The notes: generated from the sequence alone by a model not told the origin. Counted from the stretch's first letter, positions 19,057 to 29,584 are shown. The stretch: DNA of 35,003 nucleotides from an uncultured Cocleimonas sp. (GCA_937929875.1 CALFUP010000065.1:1-35003); one strand, 5' to 3'. Translations and numbers: made by a program.

Positions 19057-20502
19057 TTAGTCCATTATAAACGTAATAGTTCGATCTGATTTGTTAAAAT
19101 TATACTTACTGGGTGGTCTTGGTAAGGGTTCTGAGCGCTCAAATGCTTCTTTCACCGAAGAACAAAACTCAGCACTCCCTGTACACGATTTAATGTTAAT
19201 TCCACTCGAAATAAAGCCACTATTTGAAATAGTAATCCTTACTTTTGCTTGTTTACCTTTTGTGCCTGGTGGTGGGTGCCAACGACGATCTACATGTTTT
19301 TGAACACGACCGCCCCACGAAATCTTGGCGCCTCTACTTTCCTTTTGTAACGACTTTTGACGTGCAGCAGCGACTGCATCTGATTTTCTTTTTGCTTCGG
19401 CGGCTGCTTCATCGGCTTTCTTTTTAACTTGTGCTTCTTGCCACTTACGATGGTACTCCGCTTTTTTAGCGGCGAGTTTCTCGGCTGCCTCTTTTTCTGC
19501 CCGCTCTTTTGCCGCTTTAGCTTTAGCTATTTTTTCAGCTGCTGCTCTTTCGGCTTTTTCTTTAGCTTTTTGTTTAGCAAGGCGTTCTGCTTCTTCTTTC
19601 TCACGCTTCTCTCTAGCTAATTTTTCTTCTGCTTCCTTCTTTGCTTTCTCTTTTTCAGCTTGTCTTGCTGCTTTCTTTTTTGCCTCTTTTTTGGCTTTCT
19701 TCTTGGCAGCTAATTTTTCTGCCTTGAGCCTGGCTTTTTTTTCTGCTTTTCGTTTAGCTATTCTTTCAGCCTTCTTCTTTGCTTTCTTTTCGGCAAGGCG
19801 TTTTTCATTATTTGCTTTTTTTCTAGCTTCCTCTTTCGCCAATTCTTTTGCTTTTTCCGCTTTTTTCTTGGCTAAGGCAGATTCTTTTTTTCTTTGCTTT
19901 TCTGCTTCAGCTAATTGCTTTTGTTTTTCGAGTTTATTCGACTCTGCAAGCTTTTCTTTTCTCTGTTCGGCTTCCAATAGTGCTGCCTTCTCATTGGCCT
20001 TTTTTTCTGCAAGCTCCTGTTCTTCCTGCTTTTGCTTCGCTAATTGCTCTGCTTGTTCTTTTTCGAGAGCTTGTTGCTCCGCTAACGCTTTAACTTTGAG
20101 TTCTTTTTGTTTTTTTGCATCAGCTAGCTCTTTTGCTATAAGTGCTTGTTTTTGTTTTGTAATAACTTCTGCCGCTAATCTTTCTTGTTCTAACTTCTTT
20201 GCTTTAGCTTTTTTTTGCTTAAGTAATTTTTGATCAGCAAGTTCTTGTTTTTTCAGAGTCTCTTTTATTTCTTTTTCTTTTAGGATTTCAGTATTAGGTG
20301 CTTTTTCTGAAACTTCCTCAGCAACGTTATTTGCTTGTTTTTCTAATGAATCAGTACTCACTAAAGAGATAGGAATACCTGCAACTTCAGCATCCGGTTT
20401 TTTAGTCCAATCGAAGCTGAAAAAAAACAAAGCAACTATTAAGCCGTGGAAAATTAATGCACTTAATACTGCGCCAGGATGTTTTGCTATTAGTTTAAAC
20501 AT
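19057..20502 (-). CDS. tolA: Cell envelope integrity protein TolA
   Basis: N-terminal TM, very long Ala/Lys/Glu helical domain, C-terminal TolA/TonB-like domain. Confidence 0.95.
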   Translation of the reverse strand: MFKLIAKHPGAVLSALIFHGLIVALFFFSFDWTKKPDAEVAGIPISLVSTDSLEKQANNVAEEVSEKAPNTEILKEKEIKETLKKQELADQKLLKQKKAKAKKLEQERLAAEVITKQKQALIAKELADAKKQKELKVKALAEQQALEKEQAEQLAKQKQEEQELAEKKANEKAALLEAEQRKEKLAESNKLEKQKQLAEAEKQRKKESALAKKKAEKAKELAKEEARKKANNEKRLAEKKAKKKAERIAKRKAEKKARLKAEKLAAKKKAKKEAKKKAARQAEKEKAKKEAEEKLAREKREKEEAERLAKQKAKEKAERAAAEKIAKAKAAKERAEKEAAEKLAAKKAEYHRKWQEAQVKKKADEAAAEAKRKSDAVAAARQKSLQKESRGAKISWGGRVQKHVDRRWHPPPGTKGKQAKVRITISNSGFISSGINIKSCTGSAEFCSSVKEAFERSEPLPRPPSKYNFNKSDRTITFIMD

Positions 20503-20506
20503 AATT

Positions 20507-20929
20507 CTATTGAGTAGGCACCGGATCAGTCATCCAGCTTATTTTCTTTGCGCCGGCTTTTTGAGCCGCTCTCATGGCTCGCGTAACGTGCGTGTGTATA
20601 GCATTGCCATCTGCGCGAATATATACAGGGCGTGTTCCTGTTTCCCCTAACTGTCCTTGCATTTGTTCCGTTAATTGTTCGGTACTAATCACCTCTTCAG
20701 ATTCTCCTAAACTAATGTCACCGTTTTCACGAATAGCGATAAACAATGGCGGTTGATTGCTATCACTTTCTATTAGGGCAGCATCAACATCTGGCATATT
20801 TACATTAACGCCAGATTGCATCATCGGAGCAGTAACCATAAAGATAACAAGCAGTACTAACATTACATCGATGTAAGGTACGACATTCATTTCCGCCATC
20901 GCCCTACGTTTTTTATTTCGACGAGACAT
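20507..20929 (-). CDS. tolR: TolR (ExbD family)
   Basis: MAEMNVVPYIDVMLVLLVIFMVTAPMMQSGVNVNMPD. Confidence 0.96.
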   Translation of the reverse strand: MSRRNKKRRAMAEMNVVPYIDVMLVLLVIFMVTAPMMQSGVNVNMPDVDAALIESDSNQPPLFIAIRENGDISLGESEEVISTEQLTEQMQGQLGETGTRPVYIRADGNAIHTHVTRAMRAAQKAGAKKISWMTDPVPTQ

Positions 20930-20932
20930 TGC

Positions 20933-21619
20933 TTACGCCTTGTCCTTCGTGAGAATTGCTTGACGCTCTAAGAGCGTGGTGAATTCTTCACGGAAATTTT
21001 CATAGCGGATACCAATACGATCTACCTTATCACTGAAACGGTTGTAAGCAATAACCGCAGGGATAGCTGCAAACAGACCTATCGCAGTGGCGATTAATGC
21101 CTCTGCAATGCCGGGAGCAACGACTGCAAGTGTGGCTTGTTTCATTTCACTTAGAGAGATAAATGAATTCATAATCCCCCAAACAGTTCCGAATAAACCA
21201 ATATATGGACTCGTAGAGCCAACCGTCGCTAGAAAGGATAAGTTTTGTTCTAGTTTGTCCATTTCACGCGTTTCAGCGACGCGCATGGCTCTTTGGGCGG
21301 TATCTGTTACAGGTAATAATCTGGGAGTTTCGCCTTTGTTAAGGCGGGCATATTCGTGATATCCGTTAAAGAATATCGCTGCCATTCCTTCTCGATCGGT
21401 TCGATTAGCAAGGTCACTGTATAATTTGTTTAAAGAAATTCCACTCCAGAAACGATCTTCGAATATCTCTAATCTCTTTTCAGCTTTGCTTAATTGACTT
21501 CGCTTGATAAACATTAATGTCCATGACGCCAGAGACGCTAAAACTAGGATGAGCATGACTGCCTTTACTATTAGGCTGGCATCCATAATGAGCTTTAGAA
21601 TAGTTTGATCGAATGTCAT
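20933..21619 (-). CDS. tolQ: TolQ (ExbB/MotA family)
   Basis: LATVGSTSPYIGLFGTVWGIMNSFISLS...VAPGIAEALIATAIGLFAAIPAVIAYNRF. Confidence 0.96.
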   Translation of the reverse strand: MTFDQTILKLIMDASLIVKAVMLILVLASLASWTLMFIKRSQLSKAEKRLEIFEDRFWSGISLNKLYSDLANRTDREGMAAIFFNGYHEYARLNKGETPRLLPVTDTAQRAMRVAETREMDKLEQNLSFLATVGSTSPYIGLFGTVWGIMNSFISLSEMKQATLAVVAPGIAEALIATAIGLFAAIPAVIAYNRFSDKVDRIGIRYENFREEFTTLLERQAILTKDKA

Positions 21620-22122
21620 TGTGCGTTTTCCTTTATTTTTTCAAGCAAAAAGCTTGGTAGGCGTTTTGGTCTAAATGTTACTGAATCTACAATAACGACG
21701 GTGACATTTCCTTCTGCCAATATTATATGATCACCATGTTTGCTTTTTTCTTCGTCTTTTGTGGTTCTAAGCACTTGTTGCTTAAATACAACACTTGTCT
21801 TTCCTAATTCTCTGATGTCTACCGTTACAAAAAGTTCATCGTTAAATAATGCTGGCTTTAAATATTCACAATTAAGTGCACGTACTACGAAGATAACTTG
21901 GTGCTTTGATATCAACTGATCTTGTTCAAAACCTAAATTTCTCAACCACTCAGTTCGAGCTCTTTCAAAAAAATTAATATAATTGGAATGATAAACGACA
22001 CCACCTGCATCGGTATCCTCATAATAGACACGAATCGGTAATTGAAATGAAGGGGGGGTGAATTTTGCTTTGCTAGCATCTGTTACTGTTGTTTTTTCTT
22101 GATTTAAAGGGTCTTTTTTCAT
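21616..22122 (-). CDS. ybgC: Tol-Pal-associated acyl-CoA thioesterase YbgC
   Basis: RVYYEDTDAGGVVYHSNYINFFERARTEWLRNLGF hot-dog thioesterase motif; overlaps tolQ start. Confidence 0.95.
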   Translation of the reverse strand: MKKDPLNQEKTTVTDASKAKFTPPSFQLPIRVYYEDTDAGGVVYHSNYINFFERARTEWLRNLGFEQDQLISKHQVIFVVRALNCEYLKPALFNDELFVTVDIRELGKTSVVFKQQVLRTTKDEEKSKHGDHIILAEGNVTVVIVDSVTFRPKRLPSFLLEKIKENAQ

Positions 22123-22223
22123 AAGACAATGCTATCACAGAGTTGCTTAAAAAGTGCCCATGCTTTACGAACATGAAATATAAAAGTGTTATTCTTCTTG
22201 AGCAAAACTAAACAAGACTGATT

Positions 22224-22245
22224 AAAAAGTAGGGGGTGTGCTTTT
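22224..22245 (+). repeat. Dispersed gene-end motif, copy 7 (AAAAAGTAGGGGGTGTGCTTTT)
   Basis: Variant copy 28 bp from the 3' end of the acyltransferase gene. Confidence 0.8.
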
Positions 22246-22273
22246 AGATGACAGTAAGCATTTAAACTTGACT

Positions 22274-23713
22274 CTAAAGCTTAGTATTGGCTTTAGATAA
22301 GCGTTTCGCGATACGTACCATTTGTGCGAGTTCAGTTTCTAATTCTTGTCGCTTAGTGCGTAAATATGCTTTTAAATTCTTTTTGCGAACAAATAAGACA
22401 AAGACTTTAAGATTGGTAATTGTTCTTTGATATTCACCTTTTAAATTTATCGCTAAGGCGCTGCCTAAAATAATCGAGCTAAGATAAAATAAGGACCAAT
22501 AGAAACCATAATGTTTATAAACATAATTGCACTGTATTCCCCAAAATATACCAAAGAACAACATGCCGAGCATCACCCATGCTGTGTCGTGTTGGTCGAC
22601 TTTTTTCGATACTTTTTTGGTGAAAAAATGCGTCAAAAAATAAGGGGTTATGCTATTTAAAATTCCCCAGAGTGCAATAGGAAAGCCTATTAAAACGATG
22701 CCTAACGTTCTTAATGTGTAAAGAGTTAATAATAATGGTTGGTATTTTACTGCTAGGTGATAGTCATTAATACCGCAGGCTCGGCATAGCCTTTCAAAAA
22801 CTCTAAGTTTACTCATGATGCTTCTTATCTTTTCTGGTTCATGGAGTTTTAGTAAGTCTTGAACTTCAATAAGCTGTTGTAATGCTTGAAAGCGTTCGCT
22901 AAGTGTTTTTCTAGATTGATCAGAAAGGTTGTCATTTTTGCTTTCATAGTCGCTTGAATCTTTTACTTCATCTCCTTCAACTTTGCTGCTGCGTAATGAA
23001 AAGAATTGTTCGAGGCGTTTTACAAGATCTAAGTCCTGCCATGACTTTGTATTAAGTGTGACTGCTTCAATTCCCTTTTTTACACGATCAGTAATGAGGT
23101 GAACGGCTTCATGCTCGCTAATATTATCAGGCAAACTAAGATCAATTGGATCGCCGTAACGAACTAACACTTCGGTTCGCGCTCTTTTTTGGCGACTAAA
23201 CGTCATTCCTACAGGGATAACTACTGGCGCTTTAACGTTTTCTTGAATTGCACCTAGCGCCATTCTTGCAGCACCTGTTTTTATTTCCTGTACGTGTGAT
23301 TTTGAATGGCTTTGCCCTTCAGGAAATATAACTAACGTTTGATTTTTTGCGAGCAATTCATAGCATCGGGCAAAGGTATCTTGGTTCTTTGATGTATCAG
23401 TTTGTGCTGTTTCGCGACGATAAATGGGGACTGTTCCAATCATTTGTAAAATAGGTTTCAAAAAAGGATTTTTGAAAAGCCCATCACGTGCGAGTGCTCG
23501 TATGTTTTTATTTGTTGAAGCTTGAAGCACTGCTGCATCTATTAATGCATTAACATGATTAGCGCAGAGAATTATTCCTTTGTCATCAGGTAGCGTTTCA
23601 GCTCCAGTGACTTCATAACTCCGATAGAAAACCTTCATAGTCATTTTGCAGAGTTTTTTCCAAATGAATATAAATGCTCTGCGCGATCTTGAATGTTTAA
23701 TATTGTTGGACAT
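22274..23713 (-). CDS. PlsC-like 1-acyl-sn-glycerol-3-phosphate acyltransferase-domain membrane protein
   Basis: CANHVNALIDAAVL, FPEGQSHSKSHVQEIKTGAARMALGA motifs; C-terminal TM helices. Confidence 0.88.
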   Translation of the reverse strand: MSNNIKHSRSRRAFIFIWKKLCKMTMKVFYRSYEVTGAETLPDDKGIILCANHVNALIDAAVLQASTNKNIRALARDGLFKNPFLKPILQMIGTVPIYRRETAQTDTSKNQDTFARCYELLAKNQTLVIFPEGQSHSKSHVQEIKTGAARMALGAIQENVKAPVVIPVGMTFSRQKRARTEVLVRYGDPIDLSLPDNISEHEAVHLITDRVKKGIEAVTLNTKSWQDLDLVKRLEQFFSLRSSKVEGDEVKDSSDYESKNDNLSDQSRKTLSERFQALQQLIEVQDLLKLHEPEKIRSIMSKLRVFERLCRACGINDYHLAVKYQPLLLTLYTLRTLGIVLIGFPIALWGILNSITPYFLTHFFTKKVSKKVDQHDTAWVMLGMLFFGIFWGIQCNYVYKHYGFYWSLFYLSSIILGSALAINLKGEYQRTITNLKVFVLFVRKKNLKAYLRTKRQELETELAQMVRIAKRLSKANTKL

Positions 23714-23758
23714 AAGCTAATAATAGCTTAAGGGAGTATCTGTTTTTGAAAAACTATC

Positions 23759-23780
23759 AAAAAGTGGGGGGGTGTCATTT
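23759..23780 (+). repeat. Dispersed gene-end motif, copy 8 (AAAAAGTGGGGGGGTGTCATTT)
   Basis: One-mismatch copy 15 bp from the 3' end of ruvB. Confidence 0.88.
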
Positions 23781-23795
23781 TTAATTACTCACCGC

Positions 23796-24872
23796 TTATT
23801 TTTGATTTTCGAGCTCTTGCAAATGTTTAGGCTGTTTAAGTCCGAAGTGTTGCCATGCACGTCGCGTTGCCGTTCTACCACGAGGGGTTCGCATTAAGAA
23901 ACCTTGTTGGATTAAGAAGGGTTCTATAACGTCTTCAATCGTTCCACGCTCTTCGCCGATAGCCGCAGCAATACTTTCAACACCTACAGGACCACCATCA
24001 AATTTTTCCATAATCGCCAGTAATACGCGACGATCCATATGGTCGAAGCCTAAATCATCAACATTTAGCATATTAAGCGCTAGGTCTGAAATTTCTTTAG
24101 TTATATTTCCATCCGACTTTACTTGAGCATAATCTCGAACGCGGCGGAGTAATCGGTTTGCTATGCGAGGGGTCCCACGCGAGCGTCTGGCTATTTCTTC
24201 AGCGCCTTGACTATCAATGTTTACGTTTAATATTCCCGCAGCGCGAGTCACAATATGGGTTAAATCTTGAATATTATAGAACTCTAATCGTTGCACAATA
24301 CCAAAGCGATCTCTCAAAGGTGAGGTAAGTAATCCTGCTCGTGTTGTTGCTCCTACTAAAGTAAATGGAGGAAGGTCAAGCTTGATTGAACGGGCCGCTG
24401 GACCTTCACCAATCATGATATCCAATTGGAAATCTTCCATTGCAGGATAAAGAATCTCTTCAATGACGGGACTAAGACGATGAATTTCATCAACAAATAA
24501 CACGTCGTTTTCTTCAAGATTGGTAAGTAAAGCAGCTAAATCACCGGCCTTTTCTAAAACAGGACCAGAAGTTTGACGTAAATTTGCATTAAGCTCATTG
24601 GCAATAATGTGAGAGAGAGTGGTTTTACCTAAGCCGGGAGGACCAAAAATAAGAACATGATCCAATGCTTCGCCCCGAGCTTTTGCTGCAGGTATAAAGA
24701 TCTCCATCTGTTCTTTTACAGCGGGTTGACCCACATAATCTTGAAGTGTTTGTGGGCGAATCTTTTCTTCAATATCTCTTATCGCGTCATCTAATCCTGC
24801 AACTGGTGAGATGATGCGGTCATTGTTGTAATCACTGCTAGAGCTATTGCCATTATCGTTGTAATCAATCAT
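23796..24872 (-). CDS. ruvB: Holliday junction branch migration helicase RuvB
   Basis: [43 protein letters not shown]. Confidence 0.98.
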   Translation of the reverse strand: MIDYNDNGNSSSSDYNNDRIISPVAGLDDAIRDIEEKIRPQTLQDYVGQPAVKEQMEIFIPAAKARGEALDHVLIFGPPGLGKTTLSHIIANELNANLRQTSGPVLEKAGDLAALLTNLEENDVLFVDEIHRLSPVIEEILYPAMEDFQLDIMIGEGPAARSIKLDLPPFTLVGATTRAGLLTSPLRDRFGIVQRLEFYNIQDLTHIVTRAAGILNVNIDSQGAEEIARRSRGTPRIANRLLRRVRDYAQVKSDGNITKEISDLALNMLNVDDLGFDHMDRRVLLAIMEKFDGGPVGVESIAAAIGEERGTIEDVIEPFLIQQGFLMRTPRGRTATRRAWQHFGLKQPKHLQELENQK

Positions 24873-25465
24873 CCAAGACTCGCTTTAAGTGCCTTACGGA
24901 CTATTTCTTCCACAGATAAACCTGCACTAGAATACTTAGCTACCATTTGGCTAGCCTGAGTGGGTTTGTAACCCAATGATAGCAAAGCGGCTATTGCCTC
25001 TTCCTCTAGGTTTCTCATTGTAGGGGTTTGAGTTAAGCCGTCAATTTGAGTCTGTTCTGAAGGCTCTGGCAAACGATCCCGCATTTCTATGATAAGTCTT
25101 TCAGCGGTTTTTTTACCGACACCAGGCAATTTGGTTAAGCCTGAAACATCATTATTATGCACACGTTGGGCGAATTCATTTGCTGTCATGCCTGAAACTA
25201 TGGCTAAAGCCATTTTAGGGCCGACGCCATTTACTTTTAAGAGGATTCTGAATAGTGCTCTTTCTTCAATAGAACTAAAGGCAAATAGAGTATGGGCATC
25301 CTCTCGGACGATTAGATGGGTATAGAGCGTTACTTCATTATTTACTTCAGGTAGGTCAATGAAAGTAGTGAGAGAAGCGAGTAACTCATAACCTACACCA
25401 TTTACGTCAAGTAGCAGATCAGGCGCTTGCTTTTGAAGAATAATACCTCTTAATAATCCAATCAT
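24869..25465 (-). CDS. ruvA: Holliday junction DNA helicase RuvA
   Basis: [28 protein letters not shown]...[20 protein letters not shown]. Confidence 0.97.
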   Translation of the reverse strand: MIGLLRGIILQKQAPDLLLDVNGVGYELLASLTTFIDLPEVNNEVTLYTHLIVREDAHTLFAFSSIEERALFRILLKVNGVGPKMALAIVSGMTANEFAQRVHNNDVSGLTKLPGVGKKTAERLIIEMRDRLPEPSEQTQIDGLTQTPTMRNLEEEAIAALLSLGYKPTQASQMVAKYSSAGLSVEEIVRKALKASLG

Positions 25466-25489
25466 AGTATTCCAATCATAGTCATTCTT

Positions 25490-25987
25490 TTATTTTAACA
25501 GTGCTTCCAGTAAACGTTGTTTAGTCGAGCCAACATGAGCGTGGCTCAAGGCTATTGCTAGCCCATCAGCAGTATCAGATTGCAGTTTTCCTGATAGATT
25601 TAACAGTAACTTCACCATATGCTGTACTTGGGATTTATCAGCGTTACCTTTGCCAACGACTGCTTGTTTAATTTCCCTTGCGCTATATTCAAAAACTGGA
25701 ACGTCTTGCATTACAGTCGCACAAATTGCCGCTCCCCTTGCTTGTCCTAGTTTTAGTGCTGATGAAGGGTTATTCGATAGAAAAACATCTTCTATTGCCA
25801 TTTGTTGAGGTTGAAATTCACGAATGATTATTTCTATCTCTTTATAGATTTTGCCTAAACGTAGCGGAAAAGGGTCATTACCTAATCTGATGCAGGTACT
25901 GTAAACGTGTTTGCTATAGCGGCCGTCACTATCAATTATGCCGATTCCAGTAATCCGAGAACCTGGATCAATACCAAGTATGCGCAT
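25490..25987 (-). CDS. ruvC: Crossover junction endodeoxyribonuclease RuvC
   Basis: [19 protein letters not shown]...[24 protein letters not shown]...[14 protein letters not shown]. Confidence 0.97.
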   Translation of the reverse strand: MRILGIDPGSRITGIGIIDSDGRYSKHVYSTCIRLGNDPFPLRLGKIYKEIEIIIREFQPQQMAIEDVFLSNNPSSALKLGQARGAAICATVMQDVPVFEYSAREIKQAVVGKGNADKSQVQHMVKLLLNLSGKLQSDTADGLAIALSHAHVGSTKQRLLEALLK

Positions 25988-26124
25988 AGCGATCCTTCAG
26001 GTAATCATAAAAATAAAAAGCGAACAAAAAGCATACCATAAATAATGACTTGAAGCACAATAATACTATTGGTTATAGAGGTAGGATTTTTTTGTTTTTC
26101 TAATGACTAGTAGGGTGAGATCAA

Positions 26125-26289
26125 TTAGATTTCAAGCATTTCAAAATCAGACTTTCCAACGCCGCAATCGGGGCATTCCCAGTCCTCGGGAACATCTTCC
26201 CATTTTGTACCTGGCGCAATACCGTCTTCTGGCCAACCTTCTGCTTCGTCATAAACTAGGCCGCATACTATGCATAAATATGATTTCAT
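26125..26289 (-). CDS. Rubredoxin
   Basis: [54 protein letters not shown]: two CxxC knuckles; too short for the ORF track. Confidence 0.95.
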   Translation of the reverse strand: MKSYLCIVCGLVYDEAEGWPEDGIAPGTKWEDVPEDWECPDCGVGKSDFEMLEI

Positions 26290-26534
26290 TTTTTACTCAA
26301 CAACTAAACTATGGATAGTTGCGATACTATCATAGTGATCTATTCGCTAGCACTAAGTATGTTTTATCGATTGATATTGTTTAATAATTACCTTCAACAA
26401 TATATAAACAATATTCGGAGTTAAATTAAATCTACCGATTATCTAGAGTCTCTTTGTTATTAATAAGACTAATCGTAGAATGTTAAGGTGTCTAAATAAA
26501 TACTAATAATAAAGACAGAGAGCAAAAATAAAAA

Positions 26535-28244
26535 ATGTCCACTGTTCAAAGTAAAAATCTCCCAAGTCTACTAAAGAAATTAGTAGTAGATCAAAAACTC
26601 ACTCAAGAGGTTGCAGAAAAAGCTGTAACAGACTCTACGGAGAGGGGTGTATCAATTACTACTCACTTAGCTCAACGAAAGTTAGTAAATGAGTCTGATT
26701 TAGCGATTTATAATAGTAAAGAATTTGGTTTAAGTCTTATTGACTTAGAGTCAATCGAAATTTCCATGGATGTTGAGGTTTTACTACCAAAAGACATGAT
26801 GCGAAAATCACAGTTATACCCATTATTTAGAATGGGTAAAGCCCTTACAGTAGCTGTTGCAGACCCGTTTTTCTTATCTCATTTAAGTGATGTTCGATTT
26901 GCTACTGAGCTGATGCCAGAGCCAGTCATTGTTGAATACTCGAAGTTACAACAATTAATTAATCCTAATACAAGCGATGACTCAATAAACTCAGGGATGT
27001 CTATATCGCACGATGCTGCCGCTCAGGATATGGTTGTGGAAACCGCAGATCTTGAATCTGAAGAGGAAGAAGATGACTCGGGCGTTGATGTAACGCAATT
27101 CTTAAATGAATTACTGATGCATGCAATTAATAAAAAAGTATCGGATATTCATATCGAACCTTATGAAAAAATTCTTCGAGTCAGATTCCGTCTAGATGGG
27201 ATGTTGCAAGTTGTCAGTATGCCACCTAAATCCTTGGCTAGAAGAATGACCTCTCGAATAAAGGTAATGGCTCAGCTAAATACTTCAGAGCGACGAATTC
27301 CACAAGATGGACGTATCCACTTTAGAGTGGGTGATGATAAGCATATCGATTTTCGTGTAAACACATTGCCTACGCTATACGGAGAGAAAATCGTAATGCG
27401 TATTTTAGATTCTGATACTGCGGCACTAGGAATAGATGTTCTAGGCTTTGATGACAAACAAAAATCTGATCTGTTAGCGGCATTAGATAAGCCAGATGGA
27501 ATGATCTTAGTAACAGGTCCAACGGGTAGTGGTAAAACCGTTACCTTATATGCTGGTTTAAATATATTAAATACTTCAGAAAGAAATATATCTACCGCTG
27601 AGGATCCAGCAGAAATACAAGTCCCTGGTATTAACCAAGTTAACGTGAACCCTAAAGTTGGCTTAACTTTTGCCAGTGCGCTAAGGGCATTCCTTCGACA
27701 AGATCCAGATATAATAATGGTTGGTGAGATTCGTGATTTAGAAACTGCCGAAATATCAGTAAAAGCAGCACAAACAGGTCATTTGCTTTTATCTACACTT
27801 CATACAAATTCTGCTCCAGAAACACTCACTCGTTTGATTAATATGGGAGTTCCTGCATTCAATATTGCCTCGGCTGTGCATTTAATTGTAGCTCAACGAC
27901 TTGCGAGAAGACTTTGTAAAGAGTGTAAAGCCCTAGTTGAAGATGTCCCAAAACAAGCCCTTGTTCAGCTTGGGTTCGACGAAAACGAAGTAGACTCCAT
28001 AGAAATATTTGAGCCTGTTGGCTGTGGTGATTGTTCCCATGGCTATAAAGGACGTGTTGGTATTTATCAAGTTATGCCTATATCGACTGATATGCAAACA
28101 ATGATAATGAATGATGCCAACTCTTTAGAAATAGCAATTCAAGCAAAAAAAGAAAATATCTTAGATTTGCGCCAATCAGCTTTAACCAAAGTTCGAGAGG
28201 GTATTACCTCATTAGCCGAGCTTGAGCGCGTCACTAAGGATTAA
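26535..28244 (+). CDS. pilB: Type IV pilus assembly ATPase PilB
   Basis: Walker A VTGPTGSGKTVTLYAGLN, DPDIIMVGEIRDLETAEISVKAAQTGHLLLSTLHTN, tetracysteine CKECK...CGDC. Confidence 0.97.
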   Translation: MSTVQSKNLPSLLKKLVVDQKLTQEVAEKAVTDSTERGVSITTHLAQRKLVNESDLAIYNSKEFGLSLIDLESIEISMDVEVLLPKDMMRKSQLYPLFRMGKALTVAVADPFFLSHLSDVRFATELMPEPVIVEYSKLQQLINPNTSDDSINSGMSISHDAAAQDMVVETADLESEEEEDDSGVDVTQFLNELLMHAINKKVSDIHIEPYEKILRVRFRLDGMLQVVSMPPKSLARRMTSRIKVMAQLNTSERRIPQDGRIHFRVGDDKHIDFRVNTLPTLYGEKIVMRILDSDTAALGIDVLGFDDKQKSDLLAALDKPDGMILVTGPTGSGKTVTLYAGLNILNTSERNISTAEDPAEIQVPGINQVNVNPKVGLTFASALRAFLRQDPDIIMVGEIRDLETAEISVKAAQTGHLLLSTLHTNSAPETLTRLINMGVPAFNIASAVHLIVAQRLARRLCKECKALVEDVPKQALVQLGFDENEVDSIEIFEPVGCGDCSHGYKGRVGIYQVMPISTDMQTMIMNDANSLEIAIQAKKENILDLRQSALTKVREGITSLAELERVTKD

Positions 28245-28258
28245 TAACAGGAAACGTT

Positions 28259-29491
28259 ATGGCAACTGCAACCGCAAAAAATAATAACAAATTGGACCAA
28301 CCTACTTTTGTTTGGGAAGGAACTAACAAAAATGGTGTAAAAATTCGTGGTGAAAACCAAGCAACGAACGAGAACTTTCTGCGTGCAGAATTAAGACGCC
28401 AGGGAATTAGTCCAAAATCTATTAAAAAGAAAAGCAATAGAATGAGTGGGGGTAAAATAAAACCTATTGATATCGCTCAATTTGCACGACAATTAACCAC
28501 TATGATGCGTGCCGGTGTACCCATGGTTCAGTCACTAGAGTTGATTAGTAATGGTCATGAGAAGCCAGCAATGCGTGACCTCATCAAAAAAATTACTAAA
28601 GATATAGAAGGTGGTGAAGATTTAGCTGGAGCTTTAGGCAATCACCCTTTGTATTTTGATAGCCTTTTTGTCAATCTAATTCGTGCAGGTGAGCAAGCTG
28701 GTACCTTGGAAGATATGATAGATAAGGTTGCGTCATACAAAGAAAAGACTGAAAGAATGAAAGCTAAAGTGAAAAAAGCAATGATGTATCCAGTCATTGT
28801 TATTATTGCTGCTATGGTTGTTTCTTGTATTATGCTGATATGGGTAATACCTACTTTTAAAGATATTTTTGAAGGTTTTGGTGCCGATTTGCCCGCATTT
28901 ACACTTTGGGTTATATCTCTGTCAGAATGGTTGCAAGCTTATTGGTGGCTACCATTAGGAATAATCATAGCTTCGGTTATTGGTTTCACGCAGGCACGTA
29001 GACGTTCAAAAAAATTCCATCGTTTTGTAGATAAACTGTCTTTGAAGATACCGTTAATGGGTGTGATTATCAATAAATCTGCAGTAGCTAGATTTGCTAG
29101 AACTCTATCAACGATGTTTGCAGCAGGTGTGCCATTAGTAGAAGCAATGGACGCAGTCGCAGGAGCGACAGGTAATGTTGTTTATGAGGATGCAACTTTA
29201 CAAATTAAAGAAGATACTTCCAAAGGTGTGCAGCTTCACGTCGCCATGACTACCACACAAGAATTTCCAAGTATGGTTGTTCAGATGGCTAAAATAGGTG
29301 AAGAATCGGGTCGCTTAGAAGAAATGCTTGATAAAGTTGCAGACTATTTTGAAGAGCAGGTCGATGATTTAGTGGATACCCTTTCCAAACAAATGGAGCC
29401 TATGATTATGGCTGTATTAGGTGTACTGGTGGGTGGCTTAGTTGTTGCTATGTATCTACCAATATTTAAGTTGGGTGCAGCTGTAGGTTAA
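28259..29491 (+). CDS. pilC: Type IV pilus inner-membrane platform protein PilC
   Basis: FARQLTTMMRAGVPMVQSLELI...VARFARTLSTMFAAGVPLVEAMDAVAGATGN; T2SF domains. Confidence 0.96.
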   Translation: MATATAKNNNKLDQPTFVWEGTNKNGVKIRGENQATNENFLRAELRRQGISPKSIKKKSNRMSGGKIKPIDIAQFARQLTTMMRAGVPMVQSLELISNGHEKPAMRDLIKKITKDIEGGEDLAGALGNHPLYFDSLFVNLIRAGEQAGTLEDMIDKVASYKEKTERMKAKVKKAMMYPVIVIIAAMVVSCIMLIWVIPTFKDIFEGFGADLPAFTLWVISLSEWLQAYWWLPLGIIIASVIGFTQARRRSKKFHRFVDKLSLKIPLMGVIINKSAVARFARTLSTMFAAGVPLVEAMDAVAGATGNVVYEDATLQIKEDTSKGVQLHVAMTTTQEFPSMVVQMAKIGEESGRLEEMLDKVADYFEEQVDDLVDTLSKQMEPMIMAVLGVLVGGLVVAMYLPIFKLGAAVG

Positions 29492-29518
29492 AGTATTCTA
29501 CCAGCAGAAATAAATATT

Positions 29519-29547
29519 CTATTCAGATTACACAATGGTCTGAATAG
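29519..29547. other. Hairpin between pilC and pilD
   Basis: CTATTCAGA-ttacacaatgg-TCTGAATAG, perfect 9-bp stem followed by ATTTTAAGGGG. Confidence 0.6.
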
Positions 29548-29584
29548 ATTTTAAGGGGCATTGTGACAATAAGAGAACAGGTAA

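Noticed and set aside
19091-20233. Several long plus-strand ORFs (Phe/Ser/Ala-rich, up to 180 aa) antisense to tolA
   Set aside because: By-product of the Ala/Lys/Glu-rich low-complexity tolA sequence read backwards; no RBS or recognisable domain.
26103-26318. 71-aa plus-strand ORF
   Set aside because: Antisense to a clear rubredoxin gene (26125-26289, minus).
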